Source: Mycolicibacterium sphagni
GTDB taxonomy: Bacteria; Actinomycetota; Actinomycetes; Mycobacteriales; Mycobacteriaceae
Length of the DNA stretch: 64,000 bases
Assembly: GCF_013337765.1 (NCBI RefSeq)
Contig: NZ_VBSB01000035.1
Coordinates: forward strand, 494,640-558,639
Reading direction: 5' to 3'
Of the stretch, positions 8,310 to 15,930 are shown in pieces; the first letter of the stretch is position 1; every line of letters begins with the position of its first letter. Made by a program: the position numbers and the translations under genes. The notes beneath the pieces were generated by a model. That model had not been told where the DNA came from. It searched no databases and worked only from the letters and a program-made list of their open reading frames with translations.

Positions 8310-10055
8310 TCACAGGCCCAGGTCGGCCTCGAATGCCCCTTCTTCGAGCCGCCGCTTGACGGTGGTCAGGAATCGGCCGGCATCCGCACCGTCGATCAGC
8401 CGGTGATCGTAGGTGAGCGGCAGGTAGCAGATGGATCGCACGCCGATCGACTCGTTGCCGAAATCGTCGATGATCACCCGGGGACGTTTCACGATCGCGC
8501 CGGTGCCCAGCATCGCGGCCTGCGGCGGCACCAGGATCGGGGTGTCGAACAACGCACCCTGGCTGCCGATGTTGGTGATGGTGAACGTGCCGCCGGACAG
8601 CTCATCGGGTTTGAGGTTGCCGCTGCGGGCCCGGTCGGCGATGTCGTGGATGGCGCGCGCCAGCCCGGCCAGCGACAGGTCACCGGCGTTGTGCACCACC
8701 GGAGACAGCAGACCCTGCTCGGTGTCCACCGCGAAGCCGAGGTTCTCGGCGTCGTAGTAGGTGATCTCCTTGGTGTCCTCGTTGTAGCTGGCGTTGATGT
8801 TCGGATGCGCCTTCAGCGCATCGATCACGGCGCGCGCGATGAACGGCAGATACGTCAGGTTGACGCCTTCGCGCTCGGCGAAACTGTTCTTCGCCTTGGC
8901 CCGCAGCGCCACGATCTTGGTCATGTCGACCTCGTGGGTCTGCGTCAATTGCGCGGTGGTCTGCAGCGATTCGCGGGTCTTCTTGGCGGTGATCTGCCGG
9001 ATGCGGTTGGCCTTCTGCGTGGTGCCGCGCAGGTGGGCCAGCGGCGAGGGTGCCGCCGCAGCAGCCGGGGCGGTGGCGGCCGGTGCCGCGGCCGCAGGAG
9101 CAGCGGGTGCGGCGGGGGCCTTTTTGGCTTCGGCGGCAGCCAGCACATCCTGCTTGCGGATTCGGCCACCGACGCCGGTGCCCTTGACGGTCGTGAGGTC
9201 AATCCCGTTCTCGACAGCCAACTTTCGCACCAGCGGGGTGACGTAGGGGCTGCCATCGGCAGGGGTGGCACTCTCGTCGGCGGCCGCGGGTGCGGGGGCC
9301 TGCTTGGGCGCGGGTTCGGGCTTGGGTTCCGGCGCGGGCTCGGCCTTCGGCTCCGGCTTGGGCTCGGGCTTCGGCTCCGGTTTGGGTTCCGGCTTCGGTT
9401 CGGGCTTGGGCGCGGGGGCGGCCTGCGGCGCGGCACCGGCATCGCCGATCTTGGCGAGCTCGCCACCGACGGGGACGGTGACGTCCTCCTCGGCGGTGAT
9501 CGCGACCAGAGTCCCGGCCACCGGCGACGGGATCTCGGTGTCGACCTTGTCGGTGGACACCTCGACCAGCGGTTCGTCGACCGCGACGGAATCGCCGACC
9601 TTCTTCAGCCACCGGGTCACGGTGCCTTCGGTGACGGACTCGCCGAGCTCGGGCATCACCACGGACGTCGAGGATCCCGACGACTGCGCGGCGGGCTCAG
9701 GTTCGGGTTCGGGTTCGGGCTCAGGTTCCGGCTCGGGTTCGGGCTCGGGTTCGGGCTCTTCGGCGGCCGGCTCCGGCTCTTCGGCGGCCGGGGCGGGCGC
9801 GGACTCAGCCGCCTCGCCGGCTTCCCCGATCACCGCGAGTTCGCCACCGACCTCGACGGTGTCGTCCTCCTGGGCAACGATCTTGGTCAGTACGCCCGAC
9901 GCCGGCGAGGGGATCTCCGTGTCGACCTTGTCGGTCGACACCTCGAGCAGAGGCTCGTCGACCTCGACGGTATCGCCCTCTTGCTTGAGCCACCGGGTGA
10001 CGGTCCCCTCGGTGACGCTCTCACCGAGTGCCGGCATCTGGACGGAGACGGCCAT
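8310..10055 (-). CDS. dlaT: Dihydrolipoamide acyltransferase E2 (DlaT/SucB)
   Basis: A 581-aa E2 core of pyruvate dehydrogenase, which in mycobacteria also serves the peroxynitrite reductase/peroxidase system. It has two near-identical lipoyl domains (2-76 and ~133-207), with lipoyl lysines K43 and ~K170, both in STDKVD. The peripheral subunit-binding domain is ~272-308 and the catalytic domain ~350-581, with DHRLIDG (~549). The linkers are unusual: long Glu-Pro dipeptide runs after lipoyl 1 (nt ~9694-9786) and Lys-Pro-Glu-Pro repeats after lipoyl 2 (nt ~9303-9415). Start ATG 10055. Confidence 0.96.
   Translation of the reverse strand: MAVSVQMPALGESVTEGTVTRWLKQEGDTVEVDEPLLEVSTDKVDTEIPSPASGVLTKIVAQEDDTVEVGGELAVIGEAGEAAESAPAPAAEEPEPAAEEPEPEPEPEPEPEPEPEPEPEPAAQSSGSSTSVVMPELGESVTEGTVTRWLKKVGDSVAVDEPLVEVSTDKVDTEIPSPVAGTLVAITAEEDVTVPVGGELAKIGDAGAAPQAAPAPKPEPKPEPKPEPKPEPKPEPKAEPAPEPKPEPAPKQAPAPAAADESATPADGSPYVTPLVRKLAVENGIDLTTVKGTGVGGRIRKQDVLAAAEAKKAPAAPAAPAAAAPAATAPAAAAAPSPLAHLRGTTQKANRIRQITAKKTRESLQTTAQLTQTHEVDMTKIVALRAKAKNSFAEREGVNLTYLPFIARAVIDALKAHPNINASYNEDTKEITYYDAENLGFAVDTEQGLLSPVVHNAGDLSLAGLARAIHDIADRARSGNLKPDELSGGTFTITNIGSQGALFDTPILVPPQAAMLGTGAIVKRPRVIIDDFGNESIGVRSICYLPLTYDHRLIDGADAGRFLTTVKRRLEEGAFEADLGL
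9303..9786 (-). repeat. Low-complexity EP and KPEP repeats inside dlaT linkers
   Basis: Two in-frame tandem blocks encode the interdomain linkers. One reads as repeated Glu-Pro codons (GGTTCG/GGCTCG units on the plus strand, ~9694-9786). The other reads as Lys-Pro-Glu-Pro and Ala-Pro-Glu-Pro units (~9303-9415). E2 linkers are usually Ala/Pro-rich and flexible; here they are charged and repetitive, and may vary in length between strains by slippage. Confidence 0.85.
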
Positions 10056-10220
10056 TGTGTTGACTCCCTCGAACGGTCAGTCGTGCGGGTGGGACTTCTG
10101 GCATACCACAGCGTCGTGTACCCATCCTGTCATTGCCGGACCACTCACATGCACTCAGGGCGACGTGTGTTTTCTCTGGCACCATCGATGGAAAGAACCA
10201 CCGAGAGGAGTGCGTCGGAG

Positions 10221-10562
10221 TTGGGGCTGTTCGACAGGTTCCGGCCCGGTCGTCGAGGCGAATCAGATGTTGCCGCCGACCAGAACCATCTGCGGGATTG
10301 GGCCGCGCAGCGCACCGGGGTCGAGGCATTCGTCGAGCCCAAAACCAGCGTCACGCCGATGACGATTGTGTTGGTGGCCGCCGACGGTGAGTGGACCCGT
10401 CGGCCGTCAGGCGGGCCCGCCGGTGCTCGCCGGCTCGGCGAGCAACTCGCCATACCCGTATACGACGTGCAGAAAGTCGGGTATCCACAGCGGATGCGCG
10501 ATTACGACGCCCGGCGGCGGATCGAACGCCGCCGCCAACGAGATCGAGACCTGGAGTCCTGA
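10221..10562 (+). CDS. Small conserved hypothetical protein upstream of ephD
   Basis: A 113-aa soluble protein. I prefer TTG 10221 (MGLFDRFRPGRRGES), preceded by GAGAGGAG at 10203-10210; ATG 10188 is an in-frame alternative giving 124 aa. The middle has a short hydrophobic strand (TIVLVAADGEW) and a proline/glycine segment; the end is strongly basic and helical (DARRRIERRRQRDRD). I do not recognise a domain. The stop overlaps the next ATG (TGATG), so it is probably co-translated with the EphD-like hydrolase. Confidence 0.72.
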   Translation: MGLFDRFRPGRRGESDVAADQNHLRDWAAQRTGVEAFVEPKTSVTPMTIVLVAADGEWTRRPSGGPAGARRLGEQLAIPVYDVQKVGYPQRMRDYDARRRIERRRQRDRDLES

Positions 10563-11551
10563 TGACCATGCGCTACGTCGACGGGAACGACGGAACCCGC
10601 CTCGCGGTGTACGAGGAAGGCAACCCCGACGGTCCGACTGTCGTGCTGGTCCACGGCTGGCCCGACTCGCACGCGCTGTGGGACGGCGTGGTGCCGCTGC
10701 TGGCCGACAAGTTCCGCGTCATCCGCTACGACAACCGGGCTGCCGGCGCCTCATCGGGCCCCAAGTCGTACTCGTACTACACGATGGCCCACCTCGCCGA
10801 CGACTTCGCCGCCGTCATCGCGGAGCTCAGCCCGGGCCAGCCGGTGCACGTGCTGGCCCACGACTGGGGATCGTCCACCATGTGGGAGTACGTGACCCGG
10901 CCCGAAGCCGTCGATCGGGTGGCGTCCTTCACCTCGGTGTCCGGCCCCCACACCGACCATTTCAGCCGGTATGTCCGTGACGGCCTGAAGCGGCCGTACC
11001 GGCCGAAGTTGTTCTCCCGCGCACTGTCTCAGGGTGCGCATCTGAGTTATATGGCGGGATTCTCGATTCCGGTGGTGGCTCCGGCGCTGATGCGTGCCGC
11101 GGCCGCACCGCTCAAGCAGCTGCTGAACCGGGGTATCCCCGTCGACAAGCGGCACTATGGGCAGACCTACACCGCCGATGCCGTCAACGGCCTGAAGATC
11201 TACCGCGCCAACTTCTTTCACTCGTTGCTTCGCGTCCGCAACGATCGCTACGTCGAGGTCCCGGTGCAGCTGATCGTCAATCTCGACGACCCCTACGTGC
11301 GCCCGTATGTCTATGACGACACCGCGCGGTGGGCGCCGCGGTTGTGGCGCCGCGATATCCGCGCCAAGCACTGGTCGCCGTTCTCACATCCGCAGGTGCT
11401 GGCCGCAGCGGTCACCGAACTCGCCGAGCACCTCGACGGCAAGCCGGCCTGCCGCGCGCTGTTGTGCGCCAAGGTCAACCGGCCGCGAGACAGCACTACG
11501 CGGCACGCCCCCGTTGCGCTGCGTCGCGCGCCACAAGCTCCTCTAGGCTGA
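10562..11551 (+). CDS. EphD-like alpha/beta hydrolase, SDR half missing
   Basis: A 329-aa alpha/beta hydrolase related to the N-terminal half of EphD. It has the oxyanion-type HGWPDSH (~31), the nucleophile Asp101 in HDWGSSTMW, and the late histidine in KHWSPFSHP (~270), as in epoxide hydrolases. M. tuberculosis EphD is ~592 aa and continues into a short-chain dehydrogenase domain. Here similarity stops at KVNRPRD, and a 20-residue unrelated tail leads to a stop. The hydrolase fold itself looks complete, so it may still be active. Start ATG 10562 is coupled to the small upstream gene. Confidence 0.88.
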   Translation: MTMRYVDGNDGTRLAVYEEGNPDGPTVVLVHGWPDSHALWDGVVPLLADKFRVIRYDNRAAGASSGPKSYSYYTMAHLADDFAAVIAELSPGQPVHVLAHDWGSSTMWEYVTRPEAVDRVASFTSVSGPHTDHFSRYVRDGLKRPYRPKLFSRALSQGAHLSYMAGFSIPVVAPALMRAAAAPLKQLLNRGIPVDKRHYGQTYTADAVNGLKIYRANFFHSLLRVRNDRYVEVPVQLIVNLDDPYVRPYVYDDTARWAPRLWRRDIRAKHWSPFSHPQVLAAAVTELAEHLDGKPACRALLCAKVNRPRDSTTRHAPVALRRAPQAPLG

Positions 11552-11555
11552 CGTA

Positions 11556-12362
11556 GTGCTGCGCCCGGGTGATGTGCTCGCCGGTTACATCGTCGATCGA
11601 GTCCTCGGCCAGGGTGGTAGCTCAGCGGTTTATCTCGCTCACGTGGAGTCCGACCCCCACAACGCTTTTGCGCTCAAAGTCCTTCATGAAGACCACGCCG
11701 GAGCTGAAGCTCTCGAGCGTCTGCAACATGAGTTCAGCGTTGCCGACGGTTTACGTCATGAGCATATTGTGCGGGTCTGCGGCCACGGGCCCTCGTGGCT
11801 GGCAATGGAGTACGTAGACGGCGGCAATTCGATTGCTCTTGAGTCGCTGGCCGACCGGCTCGTGGCGCTCGCCCAGGTGGCCGACGCGCTGGATTACGCG
11901 CACGGCCAGGGGATCTCGCATTGCGACGTCAAGCCGACGAACATCCTGGTGTTCAAAGATTTTGTACGGCGCGGTGCGGTACTGATTGATTTCGGTATTG
12001 CTAGCGGTATCGACGGACGGTCCGCGGTCGCGTCATGCCAGCCCGCCTACTTTCAGGGTTCGCTGCCCTTTGTCGCGCCGGAGTTGCTGATCGGTAGGGC
12101 GCCCTCGGCTCAGACCGATGAGTACGAGCTGGCGTGTACGGCGGTCAGCCTGATCACCGGTGCTCCGCCCTTTCCTGCCACCACCGCAGTCCAGTTGATG
12201 GATGCGCACCTCCGTCGCCCACCGCCGCGGATTTCCCGTAGGATGTCTTGGATTCCCGGTGCTTTCGACTCGATCTTGAGCAAGGCGATGGCGAAGCGAC
12301 CCGAAGACCGATACCAGACCTGCTCCGAATTCGTCCATCTCATCACGCGCGTGTTGAGTTGA
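11556..12362 (+). CDS. Soluble Ser/Thr protein kinase (Hanks type)
   Basis: A 268-aa kinase domain with nothing else: no transmembrane segment, no sensor. Seen: Gly-rich loop GQGGSSAVY (18-26), catalytic Lys41 in FALKVL, the catalytic loop HCDVKPTN (122-129; HRD changed to HCD, Asp124 and Lys126 kept), DFG at 145-147 and APELL. The missing HRD arginine puts it in the non-RD group, which usually is not controlled by activation-loop phosphorylation. GTG 11556 starts 5 nt after the ephD remnant stop. Its bases look less GC-rich than the flanks. Target unknown. Confidence 0.9.
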   Translation: MLRPGDVLAGYIVDRVLGQGGSSAVYLAHVESDPHNAFALKVLHEDHAGAEALERLQHEFSVADGLRHEHIVRVCGHGPSWLAMEYVDGGNSIALESLADRLVALAQVADALDYAHGQGISHCDVKPTNILVFKDFVRRGAVLIDFGIASGIDGRSAVASCQPAYFQGSLPFVAPELLIGRAPSAQTDEYELACTAVSLITGAPPFPATTAVQLMDAHLRRPPPRISRRMSWIPGAFDSILSKAMAKRPEDRYQTCSEFVHLITRVLS

Positions 12363-12399
12363 CCTGAGCGGACACTCCGTAGGCGCTGCATGCGCCGCG

Positions 12400-13905
12400 T
12401 CAGTTCTGCTCACGGTTGTCGCGTTCGAGAAACTCCTCCATCAGCGGGGTGTCTGCGACGACGGGGTACGTGCCGGTGTAACCGACCCGGGTCTCGGCGA
12501 GCGTCATCACCTTGGTCCGCACCGCGTACCAGCCCAGGGCCAGACCAGGCACGAGAACGATGATCGCGATCAGGTTCCAGTAATTCTCATAGCACATCAA
12601 GACGGTAACCGCGGCCAGGAATACCAGTGTGGCGTAACTGGTGTAGGGCGTACCCCATAGCCGGAATGCCGGCCGACCCACGATGCCCTTCTGGTTCCAG
12701 CGGTGGAGCTGGATCTGGCACAGCATGATCATGCCCCAGGTGGAGATGATACCCAGCGCCGAAAGGTCCAGGGCGATGTTGAATGCTTCGGCGGGTACGA
12801 CGAGGTTGAGCACGACGCCGGCCAGGGTGATCACCCCGGTCAATGCGATGCCACCGAACGGGACGCCGTTGCGGTTCATCTTTCCGGTGAACGCGGGGGC
12901 GCTGCCGTTGAGCGCCAGCGACCGCAGAATCCGACCAGTGGAGTACAGCCCGGCATTCAAGCTGGACAGCGCGGCGGTGAACACGACCAGGTTCATGAAT
13001 CCGCCGGCCGCCGGCACGCCGATCCTGGAAAAGAATGTGACGAACGGACTTTCGCCGGCCTTGTAGGTCGTATAGGGCAGCAGCAAGGCCAGCAGCACCA
13101 GCGATCCGACGTAGAACAGGGCGATCCGCGCGACCACTGAGTTGATGGCGCGCGGCATCACCTTGGCGGGGTTTTCGGTCTCGCCGGCCGCGGTACCCAC
13201 GAGTTCGACCGCCGCGTAGGCGAAGATGACACCGGAGGTGACAACCACTAGCGCGAACATGCCCTTGGGGAACATTCCGCCGTTGTCGGCGATGACTCCG
13301 AGACCTGTCGAGGCACCCTCGATGTGGAAGCGACCGGCAAGGAAGACCGTGCCGACGACGAGGAAGGTCACCAAGGCGATCACCTTGATGATCGCGGCCC
13401 AGAACTCCATCTCGCCGAAGAGCTTGACCGAGATCATATTGAGTGCCAACACGAATGCCAGCGCTACCAAAGCGATCAACCACTGCGGGACGGCTTTGAA
13501 CATCCCCCAGTAGTGGGTGTACAACGCGATCGCGGTGACGTCCACGATCGCGGTCATGGCCCAGTTGAAGAAGTACAGCCATCCAGTCACGAAAGCCGTT
13601 TTCTCGCCGAAGAATTCGCGTGCATAGGAGACGAACGAGCCTGACGACGGCCGGTGTAGGACAAGTTCGCCCAGTGCGCGAAGGATGAAGAAGACGAATA
13701 CCCCGCAGACGGCGTAGACCAGGAACAGGCCCGGTCCGGCGTTGTGCAGGCGGCTGCCGGCGCCCATGAACAGTCCGGTGCCGATCGCGCCGCCGATGGC
13801 GATCATCTGGATCTGCCGGGGTTTGAGCCCCTTGTGGTAGCCGGCTTCTTCGTGCGCGAGTGCGGAGTTGTCGTACCCGTTGGCTGACTGTGGCGCGGTG
13901 CCCAT
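12400..13905 (-). CDS. AnsP-type amino acid permease (probable L-asparagine)
   Basis: A 501-aa APC-superfamily permease with about 12 membrane segments. The early motif AIGGAIGTGLFMGAG and the following GELVLHRPSSGSFVSYAREF and AAGETENPAKVMPRAIN match the AAT/AnsP subfamily closely; M. tuberculosis AnsP1/AnsP2 share this pattern. Start is ATG 13905 with AAGGAA upstream; a longer frame to 13950 would run into the operator region. It is divergent from the XRE-cupin gene across 89 nt, so that regulator probably controls it. Exact substrate (asparagine or another amino acid) is inferred. Confidence 0.88.
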   Translation of the reverse strand: MGTAPQSANGYDNSALAHEEAGYHKGLKPRQIQMIAIGGAIGTGLFMGAGSRLHNAGPGLFLVYAVCGVFVFFILRALGELVLHRPSSGSFVSYAREFFGEKTAFVTGWLYFFNWAMTAIVDVTAIALYTHYWGMFKAVPQWLIALVALAFVLALNMISVKLFGEMEFWAAIIKVIALVTFLVVGTVFLAGRFHIEGASTGLGVIADNGGMFPKGMFALVVVTSGVIFAYAAVELVGTAAGETENPAKVMPRAINSVVARIALFYVGSLVLLALLLPYTTYKAGESPFVTFFSRIGVPAAGGFMNLVVFTAALSSLNAGLYSTGRILRSLALNGSAPAFTGKMNRNGVPFGGIALTGVITLAGVVLNLVVPAEAFNIALDLSALGIISTWGMIMLCQIQLHRWNQKGIVGRPAFRLWGTPYTSYATLVFLAAVTVLMCYENYWNLIAIIVLVPGLALGWYAVRTKVMTLAETRVGYTGTYPVVADTPLMEEFLERDNREQN

Positions 13906-13930
13906 GGTGTTCCTTGCGTATGTCGGTACA

Positions 13931-13991
13931 GACCACGTCCGCGTGGTCAAAATTTTGATTAAGCAGATGTTTGGTACCGTAGCTCGGTGCC
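13931..13991. promoter_or_regulatory. Operator cluster in the permease/XRE divergent promoter
   Basis: Three dyads fill the 89-nt gap. A perfect 7-4-7 inverted repeat, GACCACGTCCGCGTGGTC, is at 13931-13948. An overlapping perfect palindrome, TCAAAATTTTGA, is at 13947-13958. A 7-bp dyad with one mismatch, GGTACCG...CGGTGCC, is at 13973-13991. On the minus strand a TTGACC -35-like box sits at the junction of the first two, so the 7-4-7 repeat would lie in the permease promoter spacer, a classic repressor position. Confidence 0.6.
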
Positions 13992-13994
13992 AAT

Positions 13995-14621
13995 ATGAGC
14001 GAAAGCGGACGGGTGTTAAATGTGCGTAACGCGCTGCGCGAACTGGAGCGCCCGGTGACCGGCTTCTACGTAGGGGGGGTCATCCGTAGTCTGCGCAGGG
14101 CCAAGGGGCTGACCTTGGTTCAGCTCAGTGAGCACAGTGGGTTGTCCGTGGCGTTCATCTCACAGCTGGAGAACAATCGGGCCAAGCCATCGGCGCGGTC
14201 GCTGGCTGCGATCGCAGAGTCGTTGGGCGCAAACGTTGCTGATATCACCAGCGCGGCGCGGGCAGGCAGTGTTGCCGACGTGGAACGCGTCGCTCCGACG
14301 GGTCTGCGGGAGATCGACCGGGCACTTGCCGTGTTCGATGACCGGGTGCGGGTGGTCGAGATCGTGCGGCCTGTCGGTGGCGGCGACGGCTGGCATAGTC
14401 ACCATGGCGGCGCAGTGTTGTACGTCGTGCGTGGTGAGGTGTCGGTGTTCCTGCGAGTAGACGGCGGCCAGCGGTGCGAAAGACTCAGCGCTGGCGGCCG
14501 TGTGCTGTGTGGCGCCGGTGTCCCGTATCGCTGGCAGGCGGAAAGCGGTCCGGACGATCAGGCCGTCGTGCTTGCAGTGTGCCTCGACGACCCTGCCGTG
14601 CGGCGGCGTGTTAGCCGGTAG
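13995..14621 (+). CDS. XRE-family regulator with C-terminal cupin
   Basis: A 208-aa transcription factor. The helix-turn-helix (~27-82) has GLTLVQLSEHSGLSVAFISQ and ENNRAKPS. A cupin domain (~115-195) has GWHSHHGG and YVVRGEVSVFL, likely a ligand or metal pocket. Such XRE-cupin proteins commonly control adjacent amino acid or polyamine transport genes. It is divergent from the permease, and starts at ATG 13995 only 3 nt after the last operator-like dyad, so autoregulation is likely. Confidence 0.88.
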   Translation: MSESGRVLNVRNALRELERPVTGFYVGGVIRSLRRAKGLTLVQLSEHSGLSVAFISQLENNRAKPSARSLAAIAESLGANVADITSAARAGSVADVERVAPTGLREIDRALAVFDDRVRVVEIVRPVGGGDGWHSHHGGAVLYVVRGEVSVFLRVDGGQRCERLSAGGRVLCGAGVPYRWQAESGPDDQAVVLAVCLDDPAVRRRVSR

Positions 14622-14656
14622 AATCGCTCGCGCTAGACGTCCAGCGGTCCGCGCCG

Positions 14657-15358
14657 CTATCCGGACAGTAGCTGAGTCAGTGAGTCGTCGACGATCCGCA
14701 GGTGTTCTGCCATCGCTGCGGCGGCCTGTTCCGCCGAGCCGGCTTCGATAGCGTCGACGATGGCGCGGTGTTCGACGCCGGAGGCTTCCCGGCGTTGCGG
14801 CAATGTGTTCAGCGCGTGTGACTGCTCGGCAAGAGCGTCCCGGATTTCGTCGAGCACGGCGGCGAATACCGGGTTGCCACTGGCCTGCCCGATGCACAGG
14901 TGAAATTCGCCGTCGAGCCTGACCCATTCGGTGGGATCGGTGACCATGTCCATCGCGGTGACAAGGGCGCGTAGCCGGGTCAGCTGATCGTCGGTGCGCC
15001 GGACAGCGGCCAGCCCGGTTGCGGGTACCTCGATGTGCGGGCGTGCCTCACGCAGCGCTTGCACCGTATAACGGCCGAAGGCCGGCTCCGCAGCCCGGGG
15101 ATGGTCGGCGATCACAAACGTGCCCCGCCCGGTGCTGGTCTCGGTGATTCCGAGCGCGTTCGTCGAGCGCAGTGCCTCGCGGACCACGGATCGGCTGACG
15201 CCGTAGTGCCTGGCGAGCTCCGCCTCGGAGGGCAACTTGGTGCCGACCGCTAGTTCCTTCTGCTCTATTGCGGATTGGAGGTCAGCTAACACAGCCTCAG
15301 CGGCGCCGACCCGTCGGACACGGGGCTGTCGATCCGTCCACCTGTCAGACATGTCCAT
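14657..15358 (-). CDS. GntR-family regulator, FadR/FCD subgroup
   Basis: A 233-aa repressor-type protein. The winged helix (~17-85) has GTKLPSEAELARHYGVSRSV followed by VREALR. The all-helical FCD effector domain (~100-230) keeps the usual metal/ligand residues: D and H in RLDGEFH, H in GVEHRAIVDAIE and H in MAEHLRIV. Start ATG 15358 (or ATG 15352). It converges on the XRE-cupin gene with a 35-nt gap and diverges from the FCD-only gene. Effector and targets are unknown; members of this group often sense small organic acids. Confidence 0.9.
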   Translation of the reverse strand: MDMSDRWTDRQPRVRRVGAAEAVLADLQSAIEQKELAVGTKLPSEAELARHYGVSRSVVREALRSTNALGITETSTGRGTFVIADHPRAAEPAFGRYTVQALREARPHIEVPATGLAAVRRTDDQLTRLRALVTAMDMVTDPTEWVRLDGEFHLCIGQASGNPVFAAVLDEIRDALAEQSHALNTLPQRREASGVEHRAIVDAIEAGSAEQAAAAMAEHLRIVDDSLTQLLSG

Positions 15359-15441
15359 CCTGTGAGGCTAGCCGCGCGCCGTCTGTCGTGCCAGTTGGCT
15401 AGGGAACATGGATTTCGCGTCGGGTTGCGGGGTCCTTCGAC

Positions 15442-15915
15442 ATGTTTCACACTAAGCGGATGAACCTGTCCGACAACTTGGCAGCAATACATCCGGAGGC
15501 CTGGCGGCCAGATGTGCTCAGCGTATGGTCTCTTGTCGCGGTGCAGTCGGTGGCCGACGCCGCCGACCAGGCGCTACCCGAGCACGCGCGGTCACTACGG
15601 ATTCTGATCGACCATCTCGTCGCCGACACCGACTCAGAGTCGTGGCGCTCGCTCGTCCATTCGATCCACACAGCTCTGGCCGAGGCGACCGCCAATCCCG
15701 TCTACATCCATCTGCACGACGAGCTCTGGCAGGTGCTGACCGGGGAGCAGTACCACCGTGATCTCATGTCGGTCATGTGGACTCAGCGCCACCGGGTAGA
15801 GGTGTCGCTTGGGGCGGTCGTCGCCGCGATCGCCAAGGCTCGGCCGGCTCGGGCCCGAAGATCAATGGAGCGCCACATCGGTGTGCTGGCCGGACTGCTC
15901 ACCGACTACTGCTAA
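15442..15915 (+). CDS. FCD-domain-only protein (no DNA-binding domain)
   Basis: A 157-aa helical protein that aligns in pattern to the FCD part of the neighbouring GntR regulator (SIHTALAEATANPVY versus FHLCIGQASGNPVF, and RRSMERHIGVL versus AAAMAEHLRIV). There is no winged helix before it. Of the FCD metal-site residues, two histidines remain while the early Asp and the middle His are gone. ATG 15442 or 15460. It could be a decayed regulator or a stand-alone partner of the GntR protein. It starts 83 nt from the GntR start, divergently. Confidence 0.65.
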   Translation: MFHTKRMNLSDNLAAIHPEAWRPDVLSVWSLVAVQSVADAADQALPEHARSLRILIDHLVADTDSESWRSLVHSIHTALAEATANPVYIHLHDELWQVLTGEQYHRDLMSVMWTQRHRVEVSLGAVVAAIAKARPARARRSMERHIGVLAGLLTDYC

Positions 15916-15930
15916 TTGTCACCGGCCGGT

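Larger units (their letters stand above)
11490..15925. other. Accessory segment replacing the EphD dehydrogenase half
   Basis: Between the truncated ephD and pepB, which flank each other in M. tuberculosis, lie five genes not found there: a soluble kinase, an AnsP-type permease, an XRE-cupin regulator, a GntR/FCD regulator and an FCD-only protein. By eye the kinase, permease and regulators look less GC-rich and less GC3-biased than the flanks. I see no transposase, integrase or terminal repeats, so the mode of arrival is unknown. Confidence 0.55.

Noticed and set aside
7965..10187. Long plus-strand open frame of Gly/Val/Arg composition opposite dlaT and the SDR gene
   Set aside because: It is antisense to two certain genes, with the low-complexity pattern of a high-GC shadow frame. 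Only its last ~114 codons (10221-10562), past dlaT, are a credible gene.
15921..15930. Palindrome ACCGGCCGGT between the FCD gene and pepB
   Set aside because: A perfect 10-bp palindrome is common by chance in DNA this GC-rich. It might be a small terminator, but nothing supports it.
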